Positions 22,464 through 32,546 of a DNA stretch of 64,000 nt are shown here, one piece after another. The notes beneath the pieces were generated by a model. That model was not told the DNA's origin. It saw only the letters and a program-made list of their open reading frames with translations, and made no database searches. Within the stretch, counting starts at the first letter, position 1. Each line of letters begins with the position of its first letter. The DNA is from Codonopsis lanceolata (Eukaryota > Streptophyta > Magnoliopsida > Asterales > Campanulaceae). The position numbers and the translations under genes were made by a program. Location of the stretch: assembly GCA_013146195.2 (NCBI GenBank), contig CM028377.1:30484602-30548601 (forward strand), in the 5' to 3' direction.

Positions 22464-22832
22464 GAACCTACTGCTATAATGTTATGCCATTTGGGCTAAA
22501 AAATGCCGGGGCTACATATCAAAGAGCTGCCACCGCCCTCTTCCACGACAAGATTCATAAAGAGATCGAAGTGTACGTTGATGACATGATTGTACAGTCC
22601 AGCGATGCCGACGATGCTCATTATCAAAGATCTTCGAAAATTCTTCGAAAGGTTACGAAAGCATCAGATGAAGCTTAACCCCACCAAATGCACATTTGGG
22701 GTTACCAAAGGCAAGGTCCTGGGATTCATGGTGACTGAGCAGGGCATCGAGATCGAGCCAGCCAAAATCAAAGCTATCATAAATATGCCACAGCCAAAAA
22801 CTCCAACATAAGTCAAGGGCTTCCTGGGCCGA
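22464..22832 (+). pseudogene. E1 reverse transcriptase, C-terminal part
   Basis: Resumes the RT split by NE. It has the MPFGLKNAGATYQRA motif (22482-22528) and the catalytic YVDDM (22574-22588), then the thumb (NPTKCTFGVTKGKVLGF). A frame change near 22660 and a TAA at 22809-22811 interrupt it. Catalytic Asp residues are intact in this piece. Confidence 0.9.
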
Positions 22833-23913
22833 TTGAAATATATCAGCCGCTTCATTAGAAAGCTGAAATCCACATGTGAGCCCCTATTCAAACTCTTGAA
22901 GAAAAATACTGATCAAATCTGGGACAAGAAATGCCAGCTAGCCTTTGAAAGAATAAAATCCTACCTTACTAATCCACCAGTGCTAGCTCCTCCCCATACA
23001 CATATGCCTCTCCTTCTATATTTAACCGTCACAGATACGTCAGTAGGGGCTATGCTTGCCCAAGAGAAAGAAAATTCCTACATTGAAAATGCCATCTACT
23101 TCATAAGTAGGAAGCTACAACGAATCGAGCTTAATTACTCAGCATTGGAAAAAAGCTGCACTGGTCTAGTCTGGGCAACCCAAAGGCTCAAAACCTATCT
23201 GCAAGCTCGATCTATCAAGCTCATCTCCAGGATGGATCCTATAAAGTACATCTTCGGCAAGCCATCACTTTCCAACCGACTAGCTAAATGGTCATTCATC
23301 CTCAACGAGTTTGACATCACCTATGTCATGCTCAAAACTGTCAAAGGCAGCATAATTGCAGACCATTTAGCTGATCTGCCTTTAGAAGCAGAAGATGCAG
23401 CCGAGTCCAGCTTCCCAGATGAAGGTGTCTTGGAAATTGCCAATCAAGACGTTAGCTGGCAAATGTTCTTTGACAGAGCTGCCAATAAAAGAGGCTTTGG
23501 CATAGGAATCTTGTTAATTGATTCAGCAGATTCCCACACTCTGTTGGCCATAAGGTTGGAGTTCGAATGCTCAAACAACACAGTTGAATATGATGCCTTT
23601 ATTGCTGGTCTAGAAGAAGCTCTCCGAAAAGGAGCCAATGACTTGGAAGTCTATGGTGACTCCGCATTAATCATAAACCAAGTCGAAGGGAAGTGGAAGA
23701 CCCAAGATCCCCGGTTGCAGCTTTATCATGCCAAATTGATAACACTAGCCACCGAATTTGACAATATCTCGTTCCATTACTTGCCACGAGATAGAAATCA
23801 ATTCGCCGATGCCTTGTCCACTCTAGCATCATTGGTCCAAATCCCCACAGAAATCAATGTCCTACCATTTATAGTTTGGAAAAAGCTCACTCCGGCTTAC
23901 TGCTTCAAAATCA
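22833..23913 (+). pseudogene. E1 tandem RNase H domains (gypsy RH + archaeal-type aRH)
   Basis: One open frame holds two RNase H domains in series. The first covers about residues 55-180 (LTVTDTSVGAML, AIYFISRKL, ELNYSALEK). The second covers about residues 210-340 (FFDRAANK, ECSNNTVEYDAFIAGL, VYGDSALII, RDRNQFADALSTLA). A second, archaeal-type RNase H is an established hallmark of the Tat clade. In the aRH the usual FDGAAN reads FDRAAN, a Gly-to-Arg change next to the first catalytic Asp. RNase H removes RNA from the hybrid during reverse transcription. The frame is lost near 23925 before integrase. Confidence 0.9.
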
Positions 23914-25187
23914 ATGCTGCTCCTGAAAAAGGACCACAAGCCTTGGTATTCAGACATCATGAGTCCGCTTCAGAAAGGAGTCTATCCTCCCAGTTTAGAC
24001 AAATGGGGGAAAGTCTCCCAACGGAGATGGGCATCGCAATTTGTAGTCAGCGGTGGCAGCCTGTACAAAAGGCATTACCAGGGTTTAAATTTATTATGCG
24101 TCGATCAAGCAAAAGCTGAGCAAATCATAGACCAGCTTCATGGTGGTACCTGCGGACCACACATGAATGGGCATATGCTGTCTAAGAAAGTCATCCGGCA
24201 GGGGTACTATTCGAGCATACTAGAAACCGACTGTATTCGGTGGGTACGTCATTGCGACAAATGCCAGCACTTCGCAAATTTACAGCACGTGCCCCCGTAT
24301 ATCTTATATAACTCCACAGCCCCTTGGCCCTTCTCAACTTGGGGAATTGACGTCATAGGTCAAATCCATCTGAAGGGATCTAATGGCCACGAATATGTCT
24401 TAGTAGCCGTCGATTACTTTAGAAAGTGGGTGGAAGCCTCTTCCTATAAAATCATGAATGCTCGAAAGGTGTCTGAATTCATCAGGACCAATATCATATA
24501 CCGGTACGGAGTACCTTTCAAAATTATCTCGGACAACGACACACATTTTGAAGGGGACGTGAGTCGTCTACTTGACGAATTCATGATCCAAAGGCATAAA
24601 TCTTCCCCATACCGACCACAAGCAAATGGTCCCGTTGAAGCAGCCAACAAAACATTGGAAAATATTATCAGAAAGATGGCTGACACAGGAAGAGATTGGC
24701 AAAAAAAAAACTGCCGCTAGCCCTCTGGGGCTATCGCACGTCAGTTCGCATACCCACTGGGGCTACTCCCTATTCTCTAGCCTATAGCATGGAGGCATTG
24801 CTGCCTATTGAAATTGAAATTCCATCATTAAGAGTAATGATGGAATCAGACATATCAAAAATCGACTGGGTCAAGCAGCGCTACGAAGAATTAGCCCTGA
24901 TCGATGAACGACGACTCTTAGCCTTGGAACACACTCGGGCATATCAAAGGTGAATAGCTCGAGCATTTAACAAAAAAGTCAAGGGTCGTGATATCCAAGT
25001 TGGAGACTTGGTGCTTCGGGAAAAACCTCCAAGTTATGTCGATACTAGGGAAATGGAAGTCTCCCTGGATGGGACCATACATTGTTAAAGAGATCCGGTC
25101 AGGAGGTTCAGTACTCTTCACAAATCGGGATGGGGAAGACCTTGTTTAGCCCTTCAACCTCGACAAGCTTAAAAGGTACTATGCGTG
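23914..25187 (+). pseudogene. E1 integrase
   Basis: Inserts cDNA into the host genome. The HHCC zinc finger is visible (HGGTCGPHMNGH at 24138-24173; CDKC at 24254-24265). The catalytic triad is kept: Asp in GIDVIG (~24348), Asp in SDND (24532-24534), Glu in PVEAANK (24637-24639). A run of ten A at 24700-24710 shifts the frame; the sequence continues as LALWGYRTSVRIPTGATPYSL. A TGA follows at 24951-24953. The C-terminal GPY module (about 24970-25187) is present in another frame with a premature stop. Confidence 0.88.
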
Positions 25188-25608
25188 AGCCAAAAATATA
25201 TCTGACAATTGCTTCTCTCTCCAGCTCGCTAGGTTGAAAACCCGAAAGGGCGGCCTAGGCAAAAATTAGAGCATAAAAAAACAAAAAGGAGAAATAATAT
25301 AGGAGAAAAGGAGAGGGAATGCAATTTTCGAATCCTCAGCATCTGGTCTCTAGCCTGCCAAAGTCTTCAGCATATGCAGAGTCTTAACTGACTAAGAAAA
25401 GAGAAAAACCACGACATGGCTCGCATAAAACATCAAAATATATTATAATATAGGTCCTATGGTGCAACCTAGGAATAATTGCCTAAGACATTTAAGATTA
25501 TGCATTTATGCATGTACATTTGTCTATAACTACTTGCTACCGATATCCCCCCTGTTCCCCCCGCCTCCCAACTATCCTTTTATTACAGCTTAGCCCCGAA
25601 ACGGTCTA
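25188..25608 (+). other. E1 post-pol spacer with structured element
   Basis: At 25225-25262 CTAGG pairs with CCTAG around two mini-hairpins (GGTT/AACC and CCC-GAAA-GGG). The rest is A-rich with no gene. Confidence 0.65.
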
Positions 25609-27198
25609 TCAACGCCTGCGATGTCCGCCTAGCCATGACCAAATACTCCTGCGAGGCACAGAAGAGGCTCCAGTCTCACCAGCATGAGAACCACCAGAAG
25701 TATTCTCATCTTCTTCATCATCAGCGTCCCCATTATCCTGAACAGCCGGACGACTTGGGCCAGCGTCGTCATCCCTATGGGCAGTGCTTCATCGGTCAGC
25801 CTGAGGGGGAATAGCCTCATCTGCTTGCCGGGGATTACTCTGCCGACTCGCATCGCTCAGTCGGGGAGGAGCATTGCTGGTACCTTCCTCATTTAGATCA
25901 AGAGCCATCCGGACACCAAGGCCATGCACCTGCCTGAATTCCTCCTGCAAAACTTGAGGGACCACCAGCCTCGAGCTTTCCAAATCCTCGCCTATCTCCA
26001 TCAGGCAAGTATCCAAGCCGTTGCTCACTTGTCGGCCCAGCATCCGCCTCAATGCATGCCTAATAATACGGGAATGACCCTCAGCAGCCACTAACACCCA
26101 TGACAGATATTCATGGGATAGGAGCATATACTCAGAATAGGCATAAGCTACCTCCCGCGAATCAAAATCAAGCTGCCATATGTCGCGGATAAGGGTGCCC
26201 ACGACCCTATTCATCTCCAGCTCGTTAGCCAGAGGACGACTCACATCTGGGATAACCTGCTCATTGCCAAACTAGCGAAGGACCCTGTACGCCAGATAAA
26301 AAGTGGTTTGCTCAAGGCCTAGCAGAATAACCTGGGCATAGACCCCGGTATACATAAAGAAGCTGCGGATCCGCCAGTGGCTGACAACCCATATGATTTC
26401 CATGGAGCCAATGCGTAAGAAATAGTCAATCCAATTAGACTCCGAAAAGTTAGTCTGGTGATAATGGCCACGAGCGCCATAGAGCCTCAGATCATACATC
26501 GCTCCCATCGGCATTGGGCCCATCACCCAGTTAAAATGCTCTTCTAGCCACATGTGAATCAAAAGAGGGCTACCAGAGGGAAAGAGCTCATCACCAGACG
26601 CAAAGGCATCCATGCCAAATAGGGTTTCATCCAAAATCACCGGGATGATATTTACTCGGCGATCCTGAGCCTGCAACACCAGGTCTACAACCCGCACATC
26701 TATATATCCGGGTCGGCCCACCAGAAGGTACCTCCCCATGAGGCAAAGAAAAAGAGAAGCCAGCCGGCGCCGCAAATAAATTGGGTCATCTTCCATGTAC
26801 TCCGTATAAGCACCGGGAAGGACGATCAAATTAAAGTTTACTCCGTTGTAGAAACCCGGAGTAGCCTCGCGGGTCGTGCCAAACAACTCCCATATTGCCA
26901 TATAAGGACGCCTCCGTGAAGAAGGCAAAGCGACAGGTCCAGTGGCTGGCATCCCCAACCTGGAACAAAATTCCTCGAAGGTGGGACATATCTCATTCAG
27001 ACAAAAATTGAAAAGGTGGCTTTGAGGCGACCAGAACCTCGAAGCTCCCCTCAGCATGTCCCAGTTAATATAAAGGGTCCGCCATGACAGCAGACACCGG
27101 TACCCATAAATGTGTTCAAACCAATCTCGCTCATCTGCTCGTAAAGTAAGTACCCAAAAATCTAGGGCATTCTCATAAACCTCTATCTCCAAAGCCAT
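25609..27198 (-). pseudogene. E1 antisense DUF7745-like gene
   Basis: Minus-strand gene of about 530 codons from ATG 27198 to a TGA at 25609-25611. Visible blocks: EVYENALDFWVL near the start; RFWSPQSHLFNFCLNEICPT and EEFCSRLGMP; RPYMAIWELF; LGRYLLVGRPGY-like; PSGSPLLIHMWLEEHFNWV; TFYLAYRVLR; QVIPDVSRPL; and an acidic Ser/Pro-rich tail. It matches the DUF7745 pattern as I know it (FW.P....F.F....PT.EE; W...HF; R.....F.P). Two in-frame stops (near 26274 and 25787) break it; the second aligns with Arg in E0, suggesting CGA to TGA. It has its own upstream TATA. Function unknown. Confidence 0.75.
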
Positions 27199-27341
27199 AT
27201 GAGCTGGTGCAGCTATCTCTGGATAAAAACAATTTTTTATCTGACAAAAGGAAAGGGAGATTGAGCAAAAAGAGAACGTAAAAGGTTTGAGTAGAAGGAA
27301 AGAGAGCAGGCTGATGATGAAATGAGCGCTACCTTGGCTTT

Positions 27342-27349
27342 CATTTATA
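27342..27349 (-). promoter_or_regulatory. TATA box of the antisense DUF7745-like gene (E1)
   Basis: Minus-strand TATAAATG about 145 bp upstream of the ATG, followed by a pyrimidine-rich leader as in many plant genes. E0 has the same at 52283-52290 although flanks have diverged. Confidence 0.55.
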
Positions 27350-27905
27350 CTAAAAATCCAAAGAAGTGGATGAATTTTGAGCACAGTGCATGAACAGGGA
27401 TGAAACAGGACTGCACAGAAAAAGGCCTGGGCACCACCCATGCTCCTTCCTGGCACGGCGCCCACTCTCACTATGGGTGGCACCAGGAACCCCACTACTG
27501 CTCCTTGATACTGCCTGGTATCCTGGTTTTGGCTCCGACCATTCCAACGCCAATTCTGTTTAAGCACGGGAAATCAAAAGAAATGGCAGAGGCTAGGCTG
27601 TAGCCTCGTCGGCTGAATTGAGAAATATCCTGTACAGGAAAAGGCAGCCCTTTCCTTCCCCGCAGAGTACCAAAAAAGCCCGCTTTAAATCTGAAGGGGT
27701 ATCTTTCTAAATTTCCATTCATGAGTTGCAGTGTGCCGTTACCCCTAGATACTAGTCTAGCTTTCTTTTACGCATGGAATATTGAGTCTGCATTTTAAAT
27801 CCTTACATCATATAAAATCATTTTGCATTGCATTAAAAAAATATGTGTACAGAGTCTGGTACAAGAAAAAAAAGGAGAAAAGCTAATAAGTGCAGGCAAA
27901 CGGAG
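27350..27905. other. Spacer between the two antisense genes (E1)
   Basis: Contains promoter-proximal GC-rich inverted motifs (27455-27490) and then AT-rich sequence that would be the 3' flank of the PMD gene. No ORF supported. Confidence 0.5.
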
Positions 27906-29964
27906 CTAATGAGCGTGAGAAGATCTACTCCTTTCAAGGTTGCCACCCATGCCTTGAGGGTCGGATCCGTCAATCCTGTACCCTCGTCCGCTCGCCTGAG
28001 CACGACCCGATCTGCCGTACGCATCATCATCCCGGCACCTGGTTTGCCGCACTGCATCATTCCTCCGGTAAGAAAACTCGTCCACAAGCCGCTGATACAA
28101 TTTGTTGATGCTGAAGAAGCCCCTCAACAACCTCTTATACGTCGACACATTAACCTGGAAAAAGATCTTGAGACGACAAAAGAAAAAAAATATATCAGTC
28201 TCCAGAAAAAAAAGAGAAGAAAATGAAAAAATGAACTGATGTAAAAGAAAAAAGAAAAAGGATGGCAAGAAAATGTTTACCGTGCGAGCCTGCTCTGGGA
28301 CATGATACTCCTCGGGGATGTCCGCATCAGGAAGAACTTCCTCCACAAGTATTCCGTCACGATGATACCGGAAGGAGGAGAAAGCCTCGGCAGGTGCAGA
28401 AAACTTTAGCTGCGTGTCAAGGGCCGGAAAAGAGGGCCTTGGCCTATCAGAAGCACGCCTGGCTACTACGGGGGCAGCAGGGGCAGGATGGAGCATAGTC
28501 CTCAGAAAATCCTCATATGTCATGATTGGGAAATCACTCGGAGGCATAAGCAATCTCGACAGGTACTGATACCTGTTCGGCAAAAAATCTGGAGCAATCA
28601 CCCAAGGGGGAGGCATAGGAGGCGTCACTGGCAAAAAATCTGGCGGTTGACCCGTTCGCCCATATACAACAAATCAACCATGATAGACACCATCAGTATC
28701 CGACATCTGCTCATCTCTAGAGTAATCATATAATGCCCCACCAGGTCCCCTCCAGAGAAGAAAATGCACGGTGCTTGTGCTCGAGCTAGCTATTCTCTCC
28801 CGCAACCTCACCTTATCCAAGCATTCGCCATCTCGATCTGACTCAACTTGGTTAGCATTCATGAACTCAGCCAAATAAGGTGGCTCGTGAACGCGATGAT
28901 GTAGTGGACTCGGCGTGAAATGGAAAACTGAGTAAGTCCAGACCTGCAAGACGAAGAAAAAAATCAGCAAAAAGAAAAAAATGCTGACAAAAAAATAATA
29001 ATAAATGATGCTGAAAAAAAAGCTGAAAAAGACAAAAGCAGGAAAAAGAAAGGATACCTCCCAAGTTGGAGCAAAGCCATTGAGAGTCAGCGAATCGTTG
29101 CGGCTAGCTTTATCCATAGAAGCGTAAAGCTCGGCCAGGCCTGCCTGCCCCCAATCATAGTCAATGACATGGTCCAAACCCCTCAAAGATCCCAGGAGGG
29201 AAACCCTCAAAGAAGTGGACGAAATGGAAAAGAGGGACGTCCCAAGAAAAAAGAACAAAAATGCCCTAGCAACGCGAGATACGGTCTCGCTATCATTTTC
29301 CGCAACTTGCCCGCCGTTCGCTAAAAGCCAGTTTTTCACACTGCCAATAAAGATCTCATCTTCAGATTTATATTCGGACACAAAGCCCAGGAAATCTTCC
29401 ACCATGTCGTGGTGATGACGGAGGGTATAGTCTGGTTCCAAAGTCCTGCAAATGCTGGTAGGGATGCCCATAATAGCAGCAAAATCGCACGGGGTCAAAG
29501 TTGCCTCCCCCAGCTAAAATGGAAAGTATGGGTGGTGTCCCACCAATAATCCCTCAAAACGTTGAAGATGGGCAAATAACTACGGAAGGGACGGAAAGTC
29601 TACAGGAACGCGCTGAAGCCAGAAGCCTCCACTAAAACTCGTGCCGCCTCGAGCATTAAGTTATAAATGTCAGAAACTTTGGCATAGCTTGCCCGAATCC
29701 TAGTCAGGGTCCTGCGCATCTAAAAAAAATAGAACAGCAGCATATCAGCATCAGAAAAAAGAAGGGAAAAATGTAAAATTCTTATCTTTTATTTAATCTC
29801 CTGTGCATGTCATTAAATTAAGTCATTAAAAAAACAGGGGGGGGGCATGTTACATATATCGCATTTTGTAGATAGTCATCATTAATTTTTTTTTTTTTTG
29901 CATAATATATCAAAAAAAAAAAAGTTGCATTCTTGCATGCATAAAAAAAAGAGAATATTTGCAT

Positions 29965-30013
<49 letters not shown>

Positions 30014-30984
30014 CATCTTTGTGTTAAAAAAAAGTGCTATACTTTTGCATTCGAAAAAAAAATATACTTTTCATTCCTGCATAAAAAAATTTCAAAAAAA
30101 GAAAAAATGTGTGTTTTGCATTCAAAAATAAATACATGTTGCATTCTTGCACATATCGAATAATACTCATGCAACATTTTAGCAAGCATCTAAAATTTTC
30201 TATGTCACATTTGCATTTCTATACATGAATCCAATAAAAATGATATAAGCATGCATTAACAAGCCATCATTTGCATTCATTTTCCAAATAATTGCATTAT
30301 TAGCATTCGCAAAAATAAGATCTTGCAAATATTGAAAGAAAAATATTTCTATTGCATTTGGTATTCATCTCTGCAGCATATGCATTCCTAAAAGTGAATA
30401 TTATTGCATAAAATATTCCTGTTACATTTTGCATGCATCCAAAAATATGCCTGGAAATGTATCAAAAAAAAGCATCATGTTTCCAAAAAGTCTATTGCAT
30501 TAGCACGCATCATAAAAAAATATTTTTCAGTATAAACATGCATCATGTGGTCAAATTGCATCAGTAACGTGAAATATGCATCGCAGAGTCAAATAGTGTC
30601 AATTATTCAAATGTGCATCGCAAAAATAAATAGCATGAATTTCATAATTTTGCTATGGACAAATTACCAAATTGCCTCATTCTAGCACATAAATTGCATG
30701 CATAAGCATCATAAGCAAGAACATGTATGCTCAAAAGTCCAAAACAGCAAAGAAACTCAGCAGATTTGAAAAATCATCCAAATGGGTTTGAGAAAAAGAA
30801 ACTTACAGTGGGAATCGGAAGATTAGACACATGGGTGTTCCGATCGCGAAGAAGGTTGCTCCAGTCATCCTTCGAATAGAAATATTTGACGTGATTTCGG
30901 AAAGGGAGGAAGTTCCTTCCTTTCTTCACATGAATTCGGATACATCGGTGCTTTTCCTTTCTGAGATCTTGAGGAGGATGCCAT
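27906..30984 (-). pseudogene. E1 antisense plant mobile domain (PMD) gene with three introns
   Basis: Minus strand, four exons: 30984-30807 (MASSSRSQKGKAP start), 29719-29058, 28943-28281, 28154-27906 (stop). Introns have GT...AG ends: 30806-29721 (GTAAGT donor), 29057-28944, 28280-28155. Exon joins keep frame (PTWE|VWTYS; QART|VNVST). The protein matches the aminotransferase-like plant mobile domain: DYWWDTTHTFHFSWG, TPCDFAAIMGIPT, FLFFFLGTSLF, DYDWGQAGLAELYASMDKASR. PMD proteins such as MAIN are host factors, and PMD genes are known to ride in Ty3/gypsy and Mutator elements. Damage: a frameshift in exon 1, a TAG and a 1-base loss in exon 2, and a TGA before 28674. Confidence 0.8.
29721..30806 (-). 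other. Intron 1 of the PMD gene, rich in CATGCA motifs
   Basis: AT-rich intron with a (TA)n microsatellite at 29969-30012 and many TGCAT/CATGCA motifs (e.g. near 29936, 30252, 30432, 30536, 30698). The E0 intron (54638-55539) has the same enrichment. Confidence 0.6.
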
Positions 30985-31312
30985 CTGTCAAGAAAAACAC
31001 GCGATTTGACGGGAGAAAATCGAGAAAATGAGAAGAAATGACGAAGAAAGCTTTGTCGGTAGTAAGAATGGAGGATAAGAACGAATGAGGAAGAAAATGT
31101 TTGAAGCTGCTGCTACTTTCCTCCTCCCCGTCACTTATGGGGGTGAGAAAAGAGAAATTTCATTTTTCCTCTCCGAAGTTCAAAAGTTTAGCACTTAAGT
31201 CCTCAAGTTTCCCAAGTTGCAAAATGGCCCTTAAAACCTAACGGAAAGTTAATAAAGTTAGATTTATTAACAAAAGTTGACGGTCATCCATCCAAGATCA
31301 AAAAGAAAGCTC

Positions 31313-31620
31313 ACATCCCCAGCAGGTCAGCTGCAAAATGATCAGAAAAACAAGAAAAACAGCAACAGTGAAAGAAAAAGCAACAGCAAGCAAGCAAAAT
31401 GCAAAGCAAAAAAAAATGCAAAGATAGAAAATGCAAAAGCAAGCAAGCAAAATGCAAGGAAGAAAGAAAAGAAATGCAAAAGCAAGCAAGCAAAATGCAA
31501 GGAAGAAAGAAAAGAAATGCAAAAGCAAGCAAGCAAAATGCAAGGAAGAAAGAAAAAGCAACAAAAGGAGCAAAAGCAACAGAAGCAGCAAAAGCAAAAG
31601 CAGTTGCAATAAAAGCAAGG
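31313..31620 (+). repeat. A/G-rich tract with 43-bp tandem repeat (E1)
   Basis: Core unit with 'aatgcaaggaagaaagaaaa' and 'gcaaaagcaagcaagca' starts at 31451, 31494 and 31537, with degenerate flanks. No protein coding is credible. It occupies the same place as the CCGGAAA repeats in NE and E0. Confidence 0.85.
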
Positions 31621-31654
31621 CAATGGTAAGAAAAGGTGAAGTATTTTACCTTTT

Positions 31655-32045
31655 GGCAATCATGATGTGTTCCACCATCGCATTCGACGAAGGTTATCCA
31701 CGCCTGTGGATGCGATGCTTTCCTGCTTTATAGGAATAGCATAGGATCATCTCTTCGCGGGGCATAACCCCGACACGAATGATCAAACCATGATGTGTTC
31801 CACCATCACATTCGATGAAGGTTATCCACGCCTAAGGATGCGATGCTTTACTGCTTTATAGGAGTAGCATTGGATCATCTCTTCGCGGGGCGTAACCCCG
31901 AGACGAATGCTCAAACCATGATGTGTCCCACCATCGCATTCAACGAAGAATAGCCACGCATGAGGATGCGATGTTTTCCTGCTTTGTAGGAGTAGCATAG
32001 GATAATCTCCTCGCGGGGCGTAATTCCGAGATGAATGATCAAAAT
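31655..32045 (+). repeat. Three 128-129-bp tandem repeats (E1 3' UTR)
   Basis: Units start near 31660, 31789 and 31917 ('catgatgtgt(t/c)ccaccatc'). Each contains CATCGCAT...ATGCGATG and CGGGG/CCCCG inverted repeats. One similar unit is in E0 at 56560-56690. Confidence 0.85.
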
Positions 32046-32194
32046 TTGAATCTGTGTTCAGCCTTTTCTGCGAGGGGGCGTAGACCCCGGGCCAGTTAAA
32101 AGGCTATCGTACTCCGACGAAGGGCCCTGCCCTGAGGATGCGATCTATCCCACCATTGTGTTCGGCAAAGGATTCGACCCTTTGAGGATGCAAT

Positions 32195-32546
32195 GTTTTG
32201 ATCTTGGTATTCCACCCAGCGTTGTTTGTTTGCATTGGGCCGAACTACTTTTGGTCTGATTCCTTTTATTAAGGGATACGTAGGCAGCCTACTTCGGTAT
32301 GTCCGACCATCAGAGCACTTAATTTGCATATCTGCTTAAAAACTAGATAACCTGCTATAACCGACTAAATATGTCTAGGATATGTGAGATTTGGTATGCA
32401 TTATAAACTTCTGCATTATAACTGCTACATGTTTCATTACTCCCCATTATAATTTCCACAAAATTAGGGAGTCTATTAATTATCAACGATGTTCGTTTAC
32501 TCGGTAAGCTGCAGGTTACCCGTAAACTCCATCGTTGAGCGGCTCT
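32195..32546 (+). promoter_or_regulatory. Conserved pre-LTR block with stem-loop (E1)
   Basis: One copy of the 'gtctgattcc' block, then stem-loop AACGATG 32485-32491, TTTAC 32496-32500, GTAAA 32522-32526, CATCGTT 32530-32536. The TTTAC/GTAAA pair replaces TCTAC/GTAGA of NE and E0. GAGCGGCTC precedes the LTR. Confidence 0.75.

Noticed and set aside
27199..27567. N-terminal extension of the DUF7745-like ORF to 27567
   Set aside because: Contains the TATA and leader; E0 shows no protein conservation upstream of the ATG position.
31277..31659. Lys/Gln-rich ORF and overlapping Leu/Phe/Cys-rich antisense ORF
   Set aside because: Direct read-out of the 43-bp A/G-rich tandem repeat.
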